NCBI RefSeq assembly: GCF_014651035.1
Contig: NZ_BMWC01000006.1
Coordinates: 310,001 to 374,000 of the forward strand
Source of the DNA: Streptomyces lomondensis
Lineage (GTDB): Bacteria; Actinomycetota; Actinomycetes; Streptomycetales; Streptomycetaceae
DNA length: 64,000 bases
Reading direction: 5' to 3'
Positions 52,557 to 61,676 of this stretch are shown here, piece by piece; position 1 is the stretch's first letter, and every line of letters starts with the position of its first letter. The position numbers and the translations under genes were made by a program. The notes beneath the pieces were generated by a model. That model was given only the letters and a program-made list of their open reading frames with translations. It was not told the origin of the DNA and made no database searches.

Positions 52557-52690
52557 TTTTCTCGCCCCCGCCGCCCCTACCCGTCCCATCACCAGGGGCT
52601 CCGCCCCTTCGACCCCGCTGGGGGCTGCGCCCCCAGACCCCCTTCGGCCTGAACGGCCTCGTCCTCAAGCGCCGGACGGGCTGGGTTGCC
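52557..52690. repeat. Dispersed Streptomyces intergenic repeat (ggggctccgcccctt type)
   Basis: The segment contains the phrases cgcccccgccgcccctaccc, caggggctccgccccttcga, gggggctgcgcccccagacc and ctcaagcgccggacgggctg in this order. I recall this composite in hundreds of copies between Streptomyces genes. It holds several short hairpins and lies between two convergent operons, where it probably also terminates both. Confidence 0.7.
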
Positions 52691-52702
52691 CGGCCCGAGG
52701 CG

Positions 52703-53305
52703 TTAGGGGCGCAGGGCGCGGAGCAGCAGGTCGGCCAGGTGGTCTGCGACCTGCTGCGGTGTGAGGGGGCCGTCCGGGCGGTACCACGTCGACAGGTGGT
52801 GGACCGAGCCGAAGTGGTAGTCCACGACCAGGTCCGCCGGAGTCGCCTTGGAGAAGACGCCCGACTCCTGGCCCTCCTCGATGAGCGCCCGGAAGCGTTC
52901 GTGGTAGCGTCGGCGCTCCGCACGCACCTGCTTGTTCTTCTCGGGGCTCAGATGGTGCATGGACCGCCAGAAGATCATCGCGTCGTCGAGGTTGTCGATC
53001 GTCGTCACCACGACGTCCGCGGCAGCGGCCCGCAGCCGCTTCTCCACCGGCTCGTCCGCGTCCGCGACAGCGTCCAGTCTCTCCTGCTGGATGCGCAGCA
53101 CGCGCGCGTACACCTCGTGCAGCAGATCGTCCTTGGAACCGAAGTAGTGGTACAGCGCGCCTTTCGTGACCCCGGCCGCCTCGACGATCTCCTGCACCGA
53201 GGTGCGGTCGTAACCCCGCTCGGCGAAGAGCCGGGTGGCGGCGGCCAGGAGCCGCTGAGGCACGGGAGTGCCGTCCGAGTCCGTCGTCCTGGGCACTGCC
53301 GCCAC
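52703..53305 (-). CDS. TetR-family regulator of acyl-CoA genes
   Basis: A 200-residue regulator. The TetR helix-turn-helix (AATRLFAERGYDRTSVQEIVEAAGVTKGALYHYFGSKDDLL) occupies about residues 18-58, and the C-terminal ligand domain (about 70-198) is large enough for an acyl-CoA. The GTG at 53305 has GGAAAGG upstream. It is the third gene of the SDR-ligase-TetR operon, 19 bases after the ligase stop. A shared 14-base palindromic site before this operon and the facing one is its likely operator. Confidence 0.88.
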   Translation of the reverse strand: MAAVPRTTDSDGTPVPQRLLAAATRLFAERGYDRTSVQEIVEAAGVTKGALYHYFGSKDDLLHEVYARVLRIQQERLDAVADADEPVEKRLRAAAADVVVTTIDNLDDAMIFWRSMHHLSPEKNKQVRAERRRYHERFRALIEEGQESGVFSKATPADLVVDYHFGSVHHLSTWYRPDGPLTPQQVADHLADLLLRALRP

Positions 53306-53324
53306 CTGCCTTTCCGTACTGCTG

Positions 53325-54989
53325 TCAGTTGCCTTGCGTCCGGGAACGCAGTTCCCGACGGAGGATCTTCCCACTGGCCGTCTTCGGCAAGTCCGGAAGG
53401 ATCTCCACCTGGCGCGGGTATTTGTAGGCGGCCAGTCTCTCCTTGCAGTGGGCGGCGAGTGCATCCGGGTCCGCCTCGGCGCCCGGACGCAGGCTGATGT
53501 ACGCCTTGACGGTCTCCCCGCGATAGCCGTCGGGCACGCCCACGACGGCGGCCTCGCGCACCGCCGGGTGCGTGTAGAGCACGTCCTCGACCTCCCGCGG
53601 CCACACCTTGAAGCCGGACGCGTTGATCATGTCCTTCTTGCGGTCGACGACGTACAGCCAGCCCTGCTCGTCCATGAAGCCGATGTCGCCGGTGCGCAGT
53701 TCGGCGCCGGGGAAGGTCTGGGCGGTGGCGTCGGGGCGGCGCCAGTAGCCGGGCACGACCTGCGGTCCGCCGACGACGATCTCGCCCTGCTCGCCGAAGG
53801 GGACCTCTTCGCCGTTGTCGTCGACGATCCGCACGACCGTGTCGGGGCCGGGCAGGCCGACCGCGAGGGTTCCGGAGACCGGGTCGACGGGCGCCTCAAG
53901 ATGGGGCGGCACGGAGGCGCAGGGCGCGGTGCACTCGGTCAGTCCGTAGCCGTTGCGCAGGTACGGGCCGAAGCCCGCCCGGAACTTCTCCACCAGCGCG
54001 GGCGGCAGCGGGGCGCCGCCGGAGGAGATCACCCGGAAGGAGGAGAAGTGGTCGCGGGTGACGGAGGGGTGGGCGGCCAGGGCCATGAAGGCCGTGGACG
54101 GGCCGACGGTGTAGTGCGGACGGTGCTCGGCGAACGCGTCGAGCACCACGCCCGCCTCGAAGCGGTAGGCCAGCACGAGCGTGCCCGCGCTGTTCAGGCA
54201 GGCGCCGAACTGGCAGACCATGCCGGTGATGTGGAACAGCGGTGCCAGCGCGAAGTAGACGGGCCGCTCGGGCAGCCCGAGGCCCGTCCGCTGCCGCTCG
54301 GCGTTGTACATGATGTTGCCGTGCGTGTTGGTCGCGCCCTTGGGCGTGCCGCTCGTGCCCGAGGTGTAGCTGATCAGCGCGATGTCGGACGGGCCGGGAT
54401 CGCGGTCCTCGGGCGCCTTGTGCCCGGCCCGCGCCACGGCCATCAGGTCGTCCGCGTCCGGGGCCTGCGGCAGCCCCTCGAAGGTCAGCACGCGCGCGTC
54501 GTCCCGCGTCTGGAAGTCCCGCTCGCAACCGGTGAGCACGATCCGCACGGGCGAGTCCGCGGCCGTCTCGCGCAGATACGACTCCCACGCCCGGTCCGAG
54601 CAGATCAGCGCGGCCACCTCGGCGTCCCGCAGGACGTGCGCCATCTCGCCCGACTTGTACATCGGGTTGACGGGCACGACGACCGCGCCCGCCTTCCACG
54701 CGCCCAGCACGGCGAGCACGAAGTGCGGGGAGTTCTGGAGCAGGACCGCGACCCGGTCACCGCGCTCCAGGCCGCTGGCCGCGAGGTGCCCGGCGACGGA
54801 GTCGCTGAGCTCGTCGGCCTCCCGGTAGGTCACGCGGCCGTCGAAGTAGGCCAGGAAGTCGCTGTCCGGCGTCTCGGCCACGGCCCGGCGCAGGGCGTGC
54901 ACGAGGGAGCCGGCGGGGCTGATCGGACCCTTCTGGGCGTCGCTGAGCAGGGCGAGCCAGGGCTTGGCCGCGTAACGGGAGTCGGTCAC
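53325..54989 (-). CDS. Acyl-CoA synthetase (AMP-forming, FadD-like)
   Basis: A 554-residue ANL-superfamily ligase that activates a carboxylic acid to its CoA thioester through an acyl-AMP. The P-loop ISYTSGTSGTPKGATNTHGN (about 200-219), GYGLTECTAP (about 330), TGDIGFMDEQGWLYVVDRKKD and the catalytic Lys region PKTASGKILRREL are complete. The GTG at 54989 overlaps the SDR stop by four bases. It is the middle gene of the operon controlled by the nearby TetR protein. The acid is probably a medium or long fatty acid. Confidence 0.92.
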   Translation of the reverse strand: MTDSRYAAKPWLALLSDAQKGPISPAGSLVHALRRAVAETPDSDFLAYFDGRVTYREADELSDSVAGHLAASGLERGDRVAVLLQNSPHFVLAVLGAWKAGAVVVPVNPMYKSGEMAHVLRDAEVAALICSDRAWESYLRETAADSPVRIVLTGCERDFQTRDDARVLTFEGLPQAPDADDLMAVARAGHKAPEDRDPGPSDIALISYTSGTSGTPKGATNTHGNIMYNAERQRTGLGLPERPVYFALAPLFHITGMVCQFGACLNSAGTLVLAYRFEAGVVLDAFAEHRPHYTVGPSTAFMALAAHPSVTRDHFSSFRVISSGGAPLPPALVEKFRAGFGPYLRNGYGLTECTAPCASVPPHLEAPVDPVSGTLAVGLPGPDTVVRIVDDNGEEVPFGEQGEIVVGGPQVVPGYWRRPDATAQTFPGAELRTGDIGFMDEQGWLYVVDRKKDMINASGFKVWPREVEDVLYTHPAVREAAVVGVPDGYRGETVKAYISLRPGAEADPDALAAHCKERLAAYKYPRQVEILPDLPKTASGKILRRELRSRTQGN

Positions 54990-55759
54990 CGGGTCTCCTC
55001 CCACTGCTGCTGGATGCGGTTCATGCCGGTCAGCCACCGGTCGGGGTCACCGGCCCGGGCCTGGTAGTACGCGGCGACCTCCGGGTGCGGCAGGATCAGG
55101 AACCGGTCCTCCTCGATGCCCTTCAGCAGGGCGTCCGCGACGGCCTCCGGCTCGATCGCGGTCGGCTGGAGCACCAGGTCGCCCGCGCTGCCGGTGGCGG
55201 CCAGCATGTCGGTCCGTACGCCCTGCGGGCAGACGGCGTGCACCTTCACCCCCCGGTGCCGGTACGTCAGCGACAGCCACTCGGCGAAGGCGAGCGCCCC
55301 GTGCTTGGTGACGGCGTAGGGCGCCGCCCCGATCATGGTGAGCAGTCCGGCGGCGGAGACGGTGGAGACGAACCGCCCGCTGCCGCGCTCCAGCCAGGCG
55401 GGCAGCAGCGCGTGGGCGGCCCGGACGTGGGCCATGACGTTGACCTCCCAGGAGGCCGCCCAGGCCGTCTCGTCCAGCGGCCCGTCGGCGTCCCCGCCGT
55501 CGAAGGCGACACCGGCGTTGGCGCAGTAGACGTCGACGGTCCCGTCGAGTGCGTCGCGGGCGTCACCGACGATCGCCGAGGCGTCACCGGCCACGGCGAT
55601 CCCACCGATCTCGTCCGCGACGTGCTTGGCCCGCTCGGCGTCCAGGTCGTTGACGACGACCCGGGCTCCTTCGGCGGCGAACCGCCGGGCGAGCGCGGCT
55701 CCGATCCCACCCCCGGCCCCCGTGACAACGACCCCCGACCCTTGAAAGGCTCCCACCAT
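54986..55759 (-). CDS. Short-chain dehydrogenase of the fatty-acid operon
   Basis: A 257-residue SDR with cofactor motif VVVTGAGGGIGAALARRF (about 10-27), CANAGV, and the catalytic Ser and Tyr-x3-Lys in STVSAAGLLTMIGAAPYAVTK. AAGGAGG precedes the ATG at 55759. It heads the minus-strand operon with the acyl-CoA ligase and TetR gene. A 3-hydroxyacyl-CoA dehydrogenase role would fit the setting but is inferred. Confidence 0.88.
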   Translation of the reverse strand: MVGAFQGSGVVVTGAGGGIGAALARRFAAEGARVVVNDLDAERAKHVADEIGGIAVAGDASAIVGDARDALDGTVDVYCANAGVAFDGGDADGPLDETAWAASWEVNVMAHVRAAHALLPAWLERGSGRFVSTVSAAGLLTMIGAAPYAVTKHGALAFAEWLSLTYRHRGVKVHAVCPQGVRTDMLAATGSAGDLVLQPTAIEPEAVADALLKGIEEDRFLILPHPEVAAYYQARAGDPDRWLTGMNRIQQQWEETR

Positions 55760-55798
55760 CGGCCTCCTTCGACGCGGCTCAGCAACAGCGCCAGACTA

Positions 55799-55812
55799 AC
55801 CGGTCGGTATGT
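55799..55812. promoter_or_regulatory. TetR-type operator before the SDR-ligase-TetR operon
   Basis: ACCGGTCGGTATGT is the exact reverse complement of ACATACCGACCGGT at 50222-50235. It lies 40-53 bases before the SDR start codon. It makes a two-site regulon with the facing operon and implies autoregulation of the TetR gene. Confidence 0.72.
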
Positions 55813-55837
55813 TTCAAGGAAGGGTCAACCGCACGAC

Positions 55838-55900
55838 CCTTAGGGGCGCGGGGCTGTATCGATTTGCGGCTCCGCCGCGTGCGCGCGACCACCCACGACG
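55838..55900. repeat. Dispersed Streptomyces intergenic repeat (aggggcgcggggctgtatcg type)
   Basis: ttaggggcgcggggctgtat, then cgatttgcggctccgccgcg, is another sequence that I recall as scattered through Streptomyces genomes. It carries a gcggctccgccgc hairpin. It separates the divergent SDR and NamZ-like genes. Confidence 0.55.
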
Positions 55901-55932
55901 AAGCGGTACCCAACGGGTCACGGAGGCCACCC

Positions 55933-57168
55933 ATGCGCCCTTCCAGACGAGCCGTACTCACCACCGCCACGGCGGCAGCTCTATCAGCCACACCCACCGC
56001 GGCCGCCGCCCAGCGCCGCAGGCAACTGCGCACCGGCTTCGAACGCCTCGCCCAGGACGGCTACGCCCTGCTCGACGGCCAGAAGGTCGGCATCGTCACC
56101 AACCCCACCGGCATCACCCGGGACGTCCGCCACATCGTCGACGTCATGCACGCCGACGACCGCGTGAACCTCACGGCCGTCTTCGGGCCCGAGCACGGCT
56201 TCCGCGGCACCGCCCAGGCCGGCGGCTCCGAGGGCCGCCACGACGACCCGGCGACCGGCCTGCCCGTCTACGACACGTACCTCAAGAGCGGCCGGCCGCT
56301 CGCCGACATCTTCACCGCGTCCGGCGTGGACACGGTCGTCTTCGACATCCAGGACGTCGGCGCCCGCTTCTACACGTACATCTGGACGCTGTACGACTGC
56401 ATGGAGGCCGCGCGGCTCGCGGGCAAGCGGTTCGTGGTCCTGGACCGGCCCAACCCGGTGACCGGACGGGCGGCGCTCGGCCCCGTCCTGCACAAGGAGT
56501 TCGCCACGTTCGTCGGGCGCCGGCCCGTCTCCCAGGCCCACGGGATGACGGTCGCCGAGCTGGCGCGGCTGTTCAACGGGGAGTTCCTGACCGAGCCCGT
56601 CCCGCTGGAGACGGTGCATATGTCGGGCTGGAAGCGTTCGGAGTTCTTCGACGCCTCCGGGCTGCCCTGGGTGCCGCCGAGCCCGAACATGCCGACGCCG
56701 GAGACGGCCCTGGTGTACTCGGGAACGTGCCTGTTCGAGGGGACGAACCTGTCGGAGGGGCGCGGCACCACCCGGCCGTTCGAACTGCTGGGCGCGGAGG
56801 GCATCGACCGGCGCTGGGCGGCCGCGGCGAACGAACTCGCCCTGCCCGGTGTGCGGTTCAGGGAGGCGTACTTCGCGCCCACCTTCTCGAAGTTCCAGGG
56901 CAGGACGATCGGCGGTGTGCAGGTCCATGTGCACGACCGGGACGCGTTCGACCCCGTCCGCACCGGCATAGCGCTGCTCGTGACCGCCAAGCGGGTCTGG
57001 AGCGGTTTCGCCTGGCGCCCGGACCACTGGATCGACAAGCTCACCGGCTCCGCGCGCGTGCGGACGATGATCGACGCGGGCGCGGACACCGACGAGGTGG
57101 TGGCCGGCTGGCAGGAGGAGCTGGCCGCCTTCCGCAGGATGCGGCGGAAGTACCTCCTCTACCGCTGA
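55933..57168 (+). CDS. DUF1343 / NamZ-like exo-beta-N-acetylmuramidase
   Basis: A 411-residue exported protein. A Tat-like signal (SRRAVLTTATAAALSATPT, ending AAAA at about 26) is followed by a complete DUF1343 domain with KVGIVTNPTGITRD, VFGPEHGFRG, VFDIQDVGARFYTYIWTLYD and VLDRPNPV. NamZ of Bacillus, from this family, removes terminal N-acetylmuramic acid from peptidoglycan fragments. The ATG has CGGAGG eight bases upstream. The conserved acidic and His residues suggest an active enzyme for wall recycling. Confidence 0.88.
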   Translation: MRPSRRAVLTTATAAALSATPTAAAAQRRRQLRTGFERLAQDGYALLDGQKVGIVTNPTGITRDVRHIVDVMHADDRVNLTAVFGPEHGFRGTAQAGGSEGRHDDPATGLPVYDTYLKSGRPLADIFTASGVDTVVFDIQDVGARFYTYIWTLYDCMEAARLAGKRFVVLDRPNPVTGRAALGPVLHKEFATFVGRRPVSQAHGMTVAELARLFNGEFLTEPVPLETVHMSGWKRSEFFDASGLPWVPPSPNMPTPETALVYSGTCLFEGTNLSEGRGTTRPFELLGAEGIDRRWAAAANELALPGVRFREAYFAPTFSKFQGRTIGGVQVHVHDRDAFDPVRTGIALLVTAKRVWSGFAWRPDHWIDKLTGSARVRTMIDAGADTDEVVAGWQEELAAFRRMRRKYLLYR

Positions 57169-57274
57169 GCACGGCCGCGGACCCCAATGCGCCCGTGACG
57201 TATGGCCAAGCTCCCCCGTTGGCAGGACGATGCGCCCACATCGTGGCGTCACCCGGGGGACGAAGGGGCCTGTC

Positions 57275-58591
57275 ATGGCGGATCCGGCGATGAGCGTGAC
57301 TCCCTACTGGGAGCTGATTTTCGACGCGGACGGGGACCCGGCGGGCCGCCCGCGCGACCGGCTGCTCGCCGGCGTCACGGAACGGAAGGTGCGCGACCTG
57401 GTCGTCTTCGCGCACGGCTGGAACTCCGACCGCTCCGGCGCGACGCGGCTCTACGACCGCTTCTTCGCGCCCGTCCCGCGGCTGGCCCCGGCCGCCCGGA
57501 TCGGATACGTCGGGGTGCTGTGGCCGGCGATGCGGTTCTCCGACGAACCGATCCCCGACTTCCCCCGGGCCGTGGCGGCCGATACGCCCCGGCGCCCGGT
57601 CCTCGACAAGGACACCCGGCACGCGCTGCTGGAGACCTTCCCGGGCCGGGCGATCCTGGTCGAGCAGATCGCCCGGCTGCTGGAGCAGCAGCCGCCGGAG
57701 GAGGCCGAGCTGGAGGAGTTCGGGCGGCTGGTGCGGCTGCTGGTGGAGGCGGTGGCGCCCGGGCCGCAGGCGCTGTTCGCGGCGGACACGGTGGCGGAGG
57801 GGGTGCCGCAGAGCGAGCCGGAGATGTTCGCCGGGTCCTCGGCGGCGGCCTGCGAGGAGTTCGCGCGGGCGCTGGCGGAGCTGGAAGCGCCGGACGCGCA
57901 GCGGGGGTTCAGGATCCCGAACCCCTGGGACGGTGCCCATGAACTGCTGCGGCAGGCGACGTACTACGCGATGAAGCGGCGCGCCGGAACCGTCGGCGAG
58001 CGCGGGCTCGGCCGGGTCGTCGGGCAGCTCGCGGCGGCGGCGCCGGACGTGCGCGTGCACCTCGTCGGGCACAGCTTCGGCGCGCGGCTGGTGTCGTTCG
58101 CGCTGCGCGGGCTCCCGGAGGGCGTGCGCACGGTGAAGTCGGTGACGCTGCTCCAAGGGGCGTTCTCGCACTACGCGTTCGCGGCCCGGCTGCCGCACGA
58201 CGCGCGGGCCGGAGGGGTGCTCCAGGGGCAGCAGAACCGCGTCGACGGCCCTCTGGTGTGCTGCCACTCGCGGCACGACGCGGCGCTCGGCACGATGTAC
58301 CCGCTGGCCTCCCGCATGGCGGGCGACAGCCGGTCGGTCGCCGGCCTCGACCTGGGGCGGGCCCTGGGCGCCAAGTGGGGCGCGCTGGGCTACGACGGCG
58401 TGCAGGCGGTGCCGGGCACGCGCGCGTACACCCTCGCTCAGGCCCTGAAGGCGAAGCTGCCCGCTTCGGGGTGCGTGAACGTGGACGCGGCGGCGGTGGT
58501 CAGACGGGGCGGTCCGCCGGCCGGCGCGCACAGCGACATCCTGCACGAGGAGCTGGCCCGGCTGGTGCTGGCGGCGGGCCCCGTCCGCTGA
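57275..58591 (+). CDS. Alpha/beta-hydrolase-fold protein
   Basis: A 438-residue cytoplasmic protein with the serine-hydrolase signature HLVGHSFGARLVS (about residues 264-276) and an oxyanion-like VVFAHGWNSDRSG (about 43-55). A long helical insertion (100-220, rich in Glu/Ala) separates the first strands from the nucleophile, and CCHSRHDAALG could supply the acid and His. The ATG at 57275 follows AAGGGG. No signal peptide is seen. The substrate is unknown; it could also be a non-catalytic scaffold. Confidence 0.75.
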   Translation: MADPAMSVTPYWELIFDADGDPAGRPRDRLLAGVTERKVRDLVVFAHGWNSDRSGATRLYDRFFAPVPRLAPAARIGYVGVLWPAMRFSDEPIPDFPRAVAADTPRRPVLDKDTRHALLETFPGRAILVEQIARLLEQQPPEEAELEEFGRLVRLLVEAVAPGPQALFAADTVAEGVPQSEPEMFAGSSAAACEEFARALAELEAPDAQRGFRIPNPWDGAHELLRQATYYAMKRRAGTVGERGLGRVVGQLAAAAPDVRVHLVGHSFGARLVSFALRGLPEGVRTVKSVTLLQGAFSHYAFAARLPHDARAGGVLQGQQNRVDGPLVCCHSRHDAALGTMYPLASRMAGDSRSVAGLDLGRALGAKWGALGYDGVQAVPGTRAYTLAQALKAKLPASGCVNVDAAAVVRRGGPPAGAHSDILHEELARLVLAAGPVR

Positions 58592-58610
58592 CCCGCCGCC
58601 GACACTTGCC

Positions 58611-61409
58611 TCACCGGTGTGAGGTGAACTCCACGACCTGCTGGTAGGTCGGCCGGTTCTGCCAGCTGATCTTGCCGTGCTTGATGCCGCCGAGGGTGCG
58701 GTGGTTGATCGAGTCGGCGCACCACTGGTCGCCCGCCGCGCACACGTCGTCGCCGGGGTAGACCTGGGCCGCGGTCCTGCCGGCCGCCTCCTTCAAGGTG
58801 CTGATGAGCGTGTCCCGGCAGGCGCCGAGGCTGCCGTCGCCGCAGTACTTCCGGGCCAGCGGCCCCTTCACCTGCTCGCCGAGGACGGCCCGCAGGTCCT
58901 TGTCGACGTAGCTCCACCAGCCGTACTGGAAGGAGCTTCCGGCGTGCGAGCCGGTCGGGCCGTGCGCGGCCGACGGGGACTCGTCGACGGGCAGGTTGGC
59001 GGTCATGGCCTCGTACAGCTCGCTGCCGAGGCCCGGTTCGAACTCGGCCTTGACCAGCAGCGGCCACCAGGCGTCCAGGATGCGGATCGCGTCGGCGTCG
59101 GCGTACTTCCTGGAGCCGGCCGCGGTCTCCGTGCGCTTTCCGCCCGCGGCGAGCCACGCCTGGAGCTTGCCGACGGCGGCGGCCGCCGTCGGGTCGGCGA
59201 CGGGCGAGCTGTTGACCACCTTCAGCAACTTGGGCAGGACGTCCTCGGCCCGCAGGTCGGCGATCCCGGCGTCGGCCATGGCCTTCACCAGCGAGGCCCG
59301 GGTCACCCCGCCCTGCTGGACCAGCTTCTTCACCCGGTCCTCCAGGAGGTTGCCGCGGTGCACGGAGCCGTTGCCCCAGGGCGCGGTCGTGTAGTCCTTG
59401 GCCTGCTTGTTGTTCCAGGAGATGTAGTAGTCCTGGTCGATGGACTGGGGGTGGGCGGAGGGCGGTGTGTAGTCGGCCGTGTTGGTCGCCGGGTCCCAGC
59501 CCCGCCACTCGTACGCGGGCCGCGCCCACACCGGGAACTCGGCGTCGACGCCGTTCGCGCGCACCGGGTTGTCGCCGCTGTTGTAGTACGCGGTGTGCGC
59601 GGAGTCGGCGTAGAACCAGTTGAAGGTGTAGTTGATGTGCTGCACCGCCTTCTGGAACGACTCGGGACCCTTCACGTAGTCCGGGTCGTTCAGCATCTGG
59701 AAGCCGATGATGGAGTCGGCCTCGTGCAGGAAGGACGAGCGCAGGGTGGTGTAGGCGACCTTCTTGCCGCCGACCGTGGCGCGGTACTCCACCGGCCCGT
59801 ACTTGGTCCGCCACACGCGCATCGTGTACGAACCGGCCGCGGTGCCGTCGGCGACGGTGGGCTTCCAGGCGTTCTTCTGCTCGACCTTCTCCATCGGGGT
59901 GCAGGTGCCGCGGTACAGGTAGTGGTAGTCGTCCTGGCACAGTTCGACGGCGTAGGTGTCGATGATGTCCTGGCCGGAGGTGGTGGCGCTCCACGCGTAG
60001 TCCTGGCCGCGGCCGAGTTCGACGTAGAAGCTGAGGCCGGCGAAGGAGGCGCCGCGGGCGCTGATGCCCGGGCCCTGGAGCTCCTGGAGCAGCAGCAGTT
60101 GCGGGGCGAAGTAGCCGGTCTGCGGGCCGAACACGGCGACGGGGTGGCCGCTGGCCGTGTGCTCGCCGCTGACCACGAGGGCGTTGGACATGCCGCGCTT
60201 GGCGGAGGACACGGCCGTCTTCGCGGCGTCGCGGGAGGCGCCGGTGGCGCTCGACGTGGCGGCGCTGCCCGTCCGGTCATAGACGAGGGGCTCCTGCTGT
60301 ACCGAGCCGGCGTCGGGCAGGGCCGTGCCCTGCGGGGCGTCCGGCCTGGTCGCGTACGGGAAGCTGCCGGCGTGCTGGGTGAGGACGGCCTCCGGGTCGT
60401 TGCGCATCCGGAAGGACTCCCAGATCTTGGTGCCCTCGGCGACGCCGTACTTCTCCTGGGCGGCCAGCAGCGAGATGGCGTTGTTGACCTCGCCGCCTCC
60501 GCCGGAGCCGAACAACGCGCCGATGACCGAGGCCAGCGCGACCAGGTCGGTGATCTTGAAGTGCTCTATCTTCCCGGCGTTGGTGACGGAGTCCTTGTGA
60601 CCCGTCAGGACGTACTCGCCGGGGAAGTAGCGGCCGCTGTCGGAGGCGTCGATGTAGGCGTTGATGCCGTCGAGGTAGGCCTTGGCGTCGGCGAGGGCCT
60701 GCTTGCCGCGCTCGCCGTTGGTGGCGACGGCGTTGTCGATCTGCGCCTGCAGATCGGCCTCGGTGTACGGGGCATGCCGCCAGAACTGCTGCTCCAAACC
60801 CTGGTTGGAGGGCGCGCCACCGGCGAAGGAGGTCAGCTGACCGCGCCCGACGTGCCGGAAGACGTCCATCAGCCACAGCCGGTCCTGGGCGGCGGCAAAG
60901 CCGGCACCGAACTCGGTGCCGTATCTCGTCGTACCGGTGATGTGCGGCACACCGGTCTTCTTGTCCCGGACGATCGTCACGTCACTGCGCCCGGCGGGTT
61001 TGACGGTGGAGGCGACCTGGTCCGCCGGGACCCCGAACGACGCGTCGTTGAAAAAGGTGTTGATCTTGTCGTTGGTGAGGCCGGTGTAGCCCTTGGCGAG
61101 GTCGGCGTAGGGCCCGAGCTGGTCCGCGGCGTGTTCGGGCTGGGTGCCGAAGGCCTGGTTGAGGAGGATCTGGGCGAGGGTGGCGTTGCCGTTCTGGCCG
61201 GGCGGGAGGATGTCCGAACACTGGTTCCCGCAGTGGTCGTTCGCCGCGGCCGTGGCCTGCGCGGTCGCCGTCTCCGAGGCCGCCGCCGGGGCGAGCGGCG
61301 ACAAAAGACCCGCGATCAGGGCGCATACCGATGCGGTCTTCAGGAACCCGGGGATTCCGCGGGGAGTTCTCATTCTGTCGAGAACGGTGCGTGGGGTACG
61401 CCGTGGCAT
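58611..61409 (-). CDS. Secreted penicillin-acylase family amidase
   Basis: A 932-residue N-terminal-nucleophile hydrolase made as a precursor. A long signal peptide (ending near ASETATA, about residue 48) leads the alpha chain with the VTIVRDKKTGVPHITGTTRYG opening. Self-cleavage should occur at GM|SNALVVSG, exposing S408 as nucleophile of the beta chain. HTASGHPVAVFGPQTGYFAPQ follows. Relatives cleave side chains from beta-lactams, acyl-homoserine lactones and cyclic lipopeptides such as aculeacin. The ATG at 61409 has GGAGGAG 11 bases upstream. The true substrate is not evident. Confidence 0.92.
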   Translation of the reverse strand: MPRRTPRTVLDRMRTPRGIPGFLKTASVCALIAGLLSPLAPAAASETATAQATAAANDHCGNQCSDILPPGQNGNATLAQILLNQAFGTQPEHAADQLGPYADLAKGYTGLTNDKINTFFNDASFGVPADQVASTVKPAGRSDVTIVRDKKTGVPHITGTTRYGTEFGAGFAAAQDRLWLMDVFRHVGRGQLTSFAGGAPSNQGLEQQFWRHAPYTEADLQAQIDNAVATNGERGKQALADAKAYLDGINAYIDASDSGRYFPGEYVLTGHKDSVTNAGKIEHFKITDLVALASVIGALFGSGGGGEVNNAISLLAAQEKYGVAEGTKIWESFRMRNDPEAVLTQHAGSFPYATRPDAPQGTALPDAGSVQQEPLVYDRTGSAATSSATGASRDAAKTAVSSAKRGMSNALVVSGEHTASGHPVAVFGPQTGYFAPQLLLLQELQGPGISARGASFAGLSFYVELGRGQDYAWSATTSGQDIIDTYAVELCQDDYHYLYRGTCTPMEKVEQKNAWKPTVADGTAAGSYTMRVWRTKYGPVEYRATVGGKKVAYTTLRSSFLHEADSIIGFQMLNDPDYVKGPESFQKAVQHINYTFNWFYADSAHTAYYNSGDNPVRANGVDAEFPVWARPAYEWRGWDPATNTADYTPPSAHPQSIDQDYYISWNNKQAKDYTTAPWGNGSVHRGNLLEDRVKKLVQQGGVTRASLVKAMADAGIADLRAEDVLPKLLKVVNSSPVADPTAAAAVGKLQAWLAAGGKRTETAAGSRKYADADAIRILDAWWPLLVKAEFEPGLGSELYEAMTANLPVDESPSAAHGPTGSHAGSSFQYGWWSYVDKDLRAVLGEQVKGPLARKYCGDGSLGACRDTLISTLKEAAGRTAAQVYPGDDVCAAGDQWCADSINHRTLGGIKHGKISWQNRPTYQQVVEFTSHR

Positions 61410-61676
61410 GTGGGGGGACTCCTCCCGACGGGGGTGGGCGGGATGTTACCGCCGGTATCCCCGCGATTGAAGATGAACAAGCGTCACTTTTTGGAGTCAG
61501 CACAACAGGCACACGGACCACGGCAGACGACTCGCGAGCCTCTTCGGACGGCTTATGGAGGCCATTTGAAATCGGATGGAGCCGATTCGCTTGTCGATAC
61601 GTCTATTCGGCGACGTCCGTACGACGACGCCGAAGTGACCGGATTACAGGTGCAGGTGTGACGGAGGTGCAGGACG

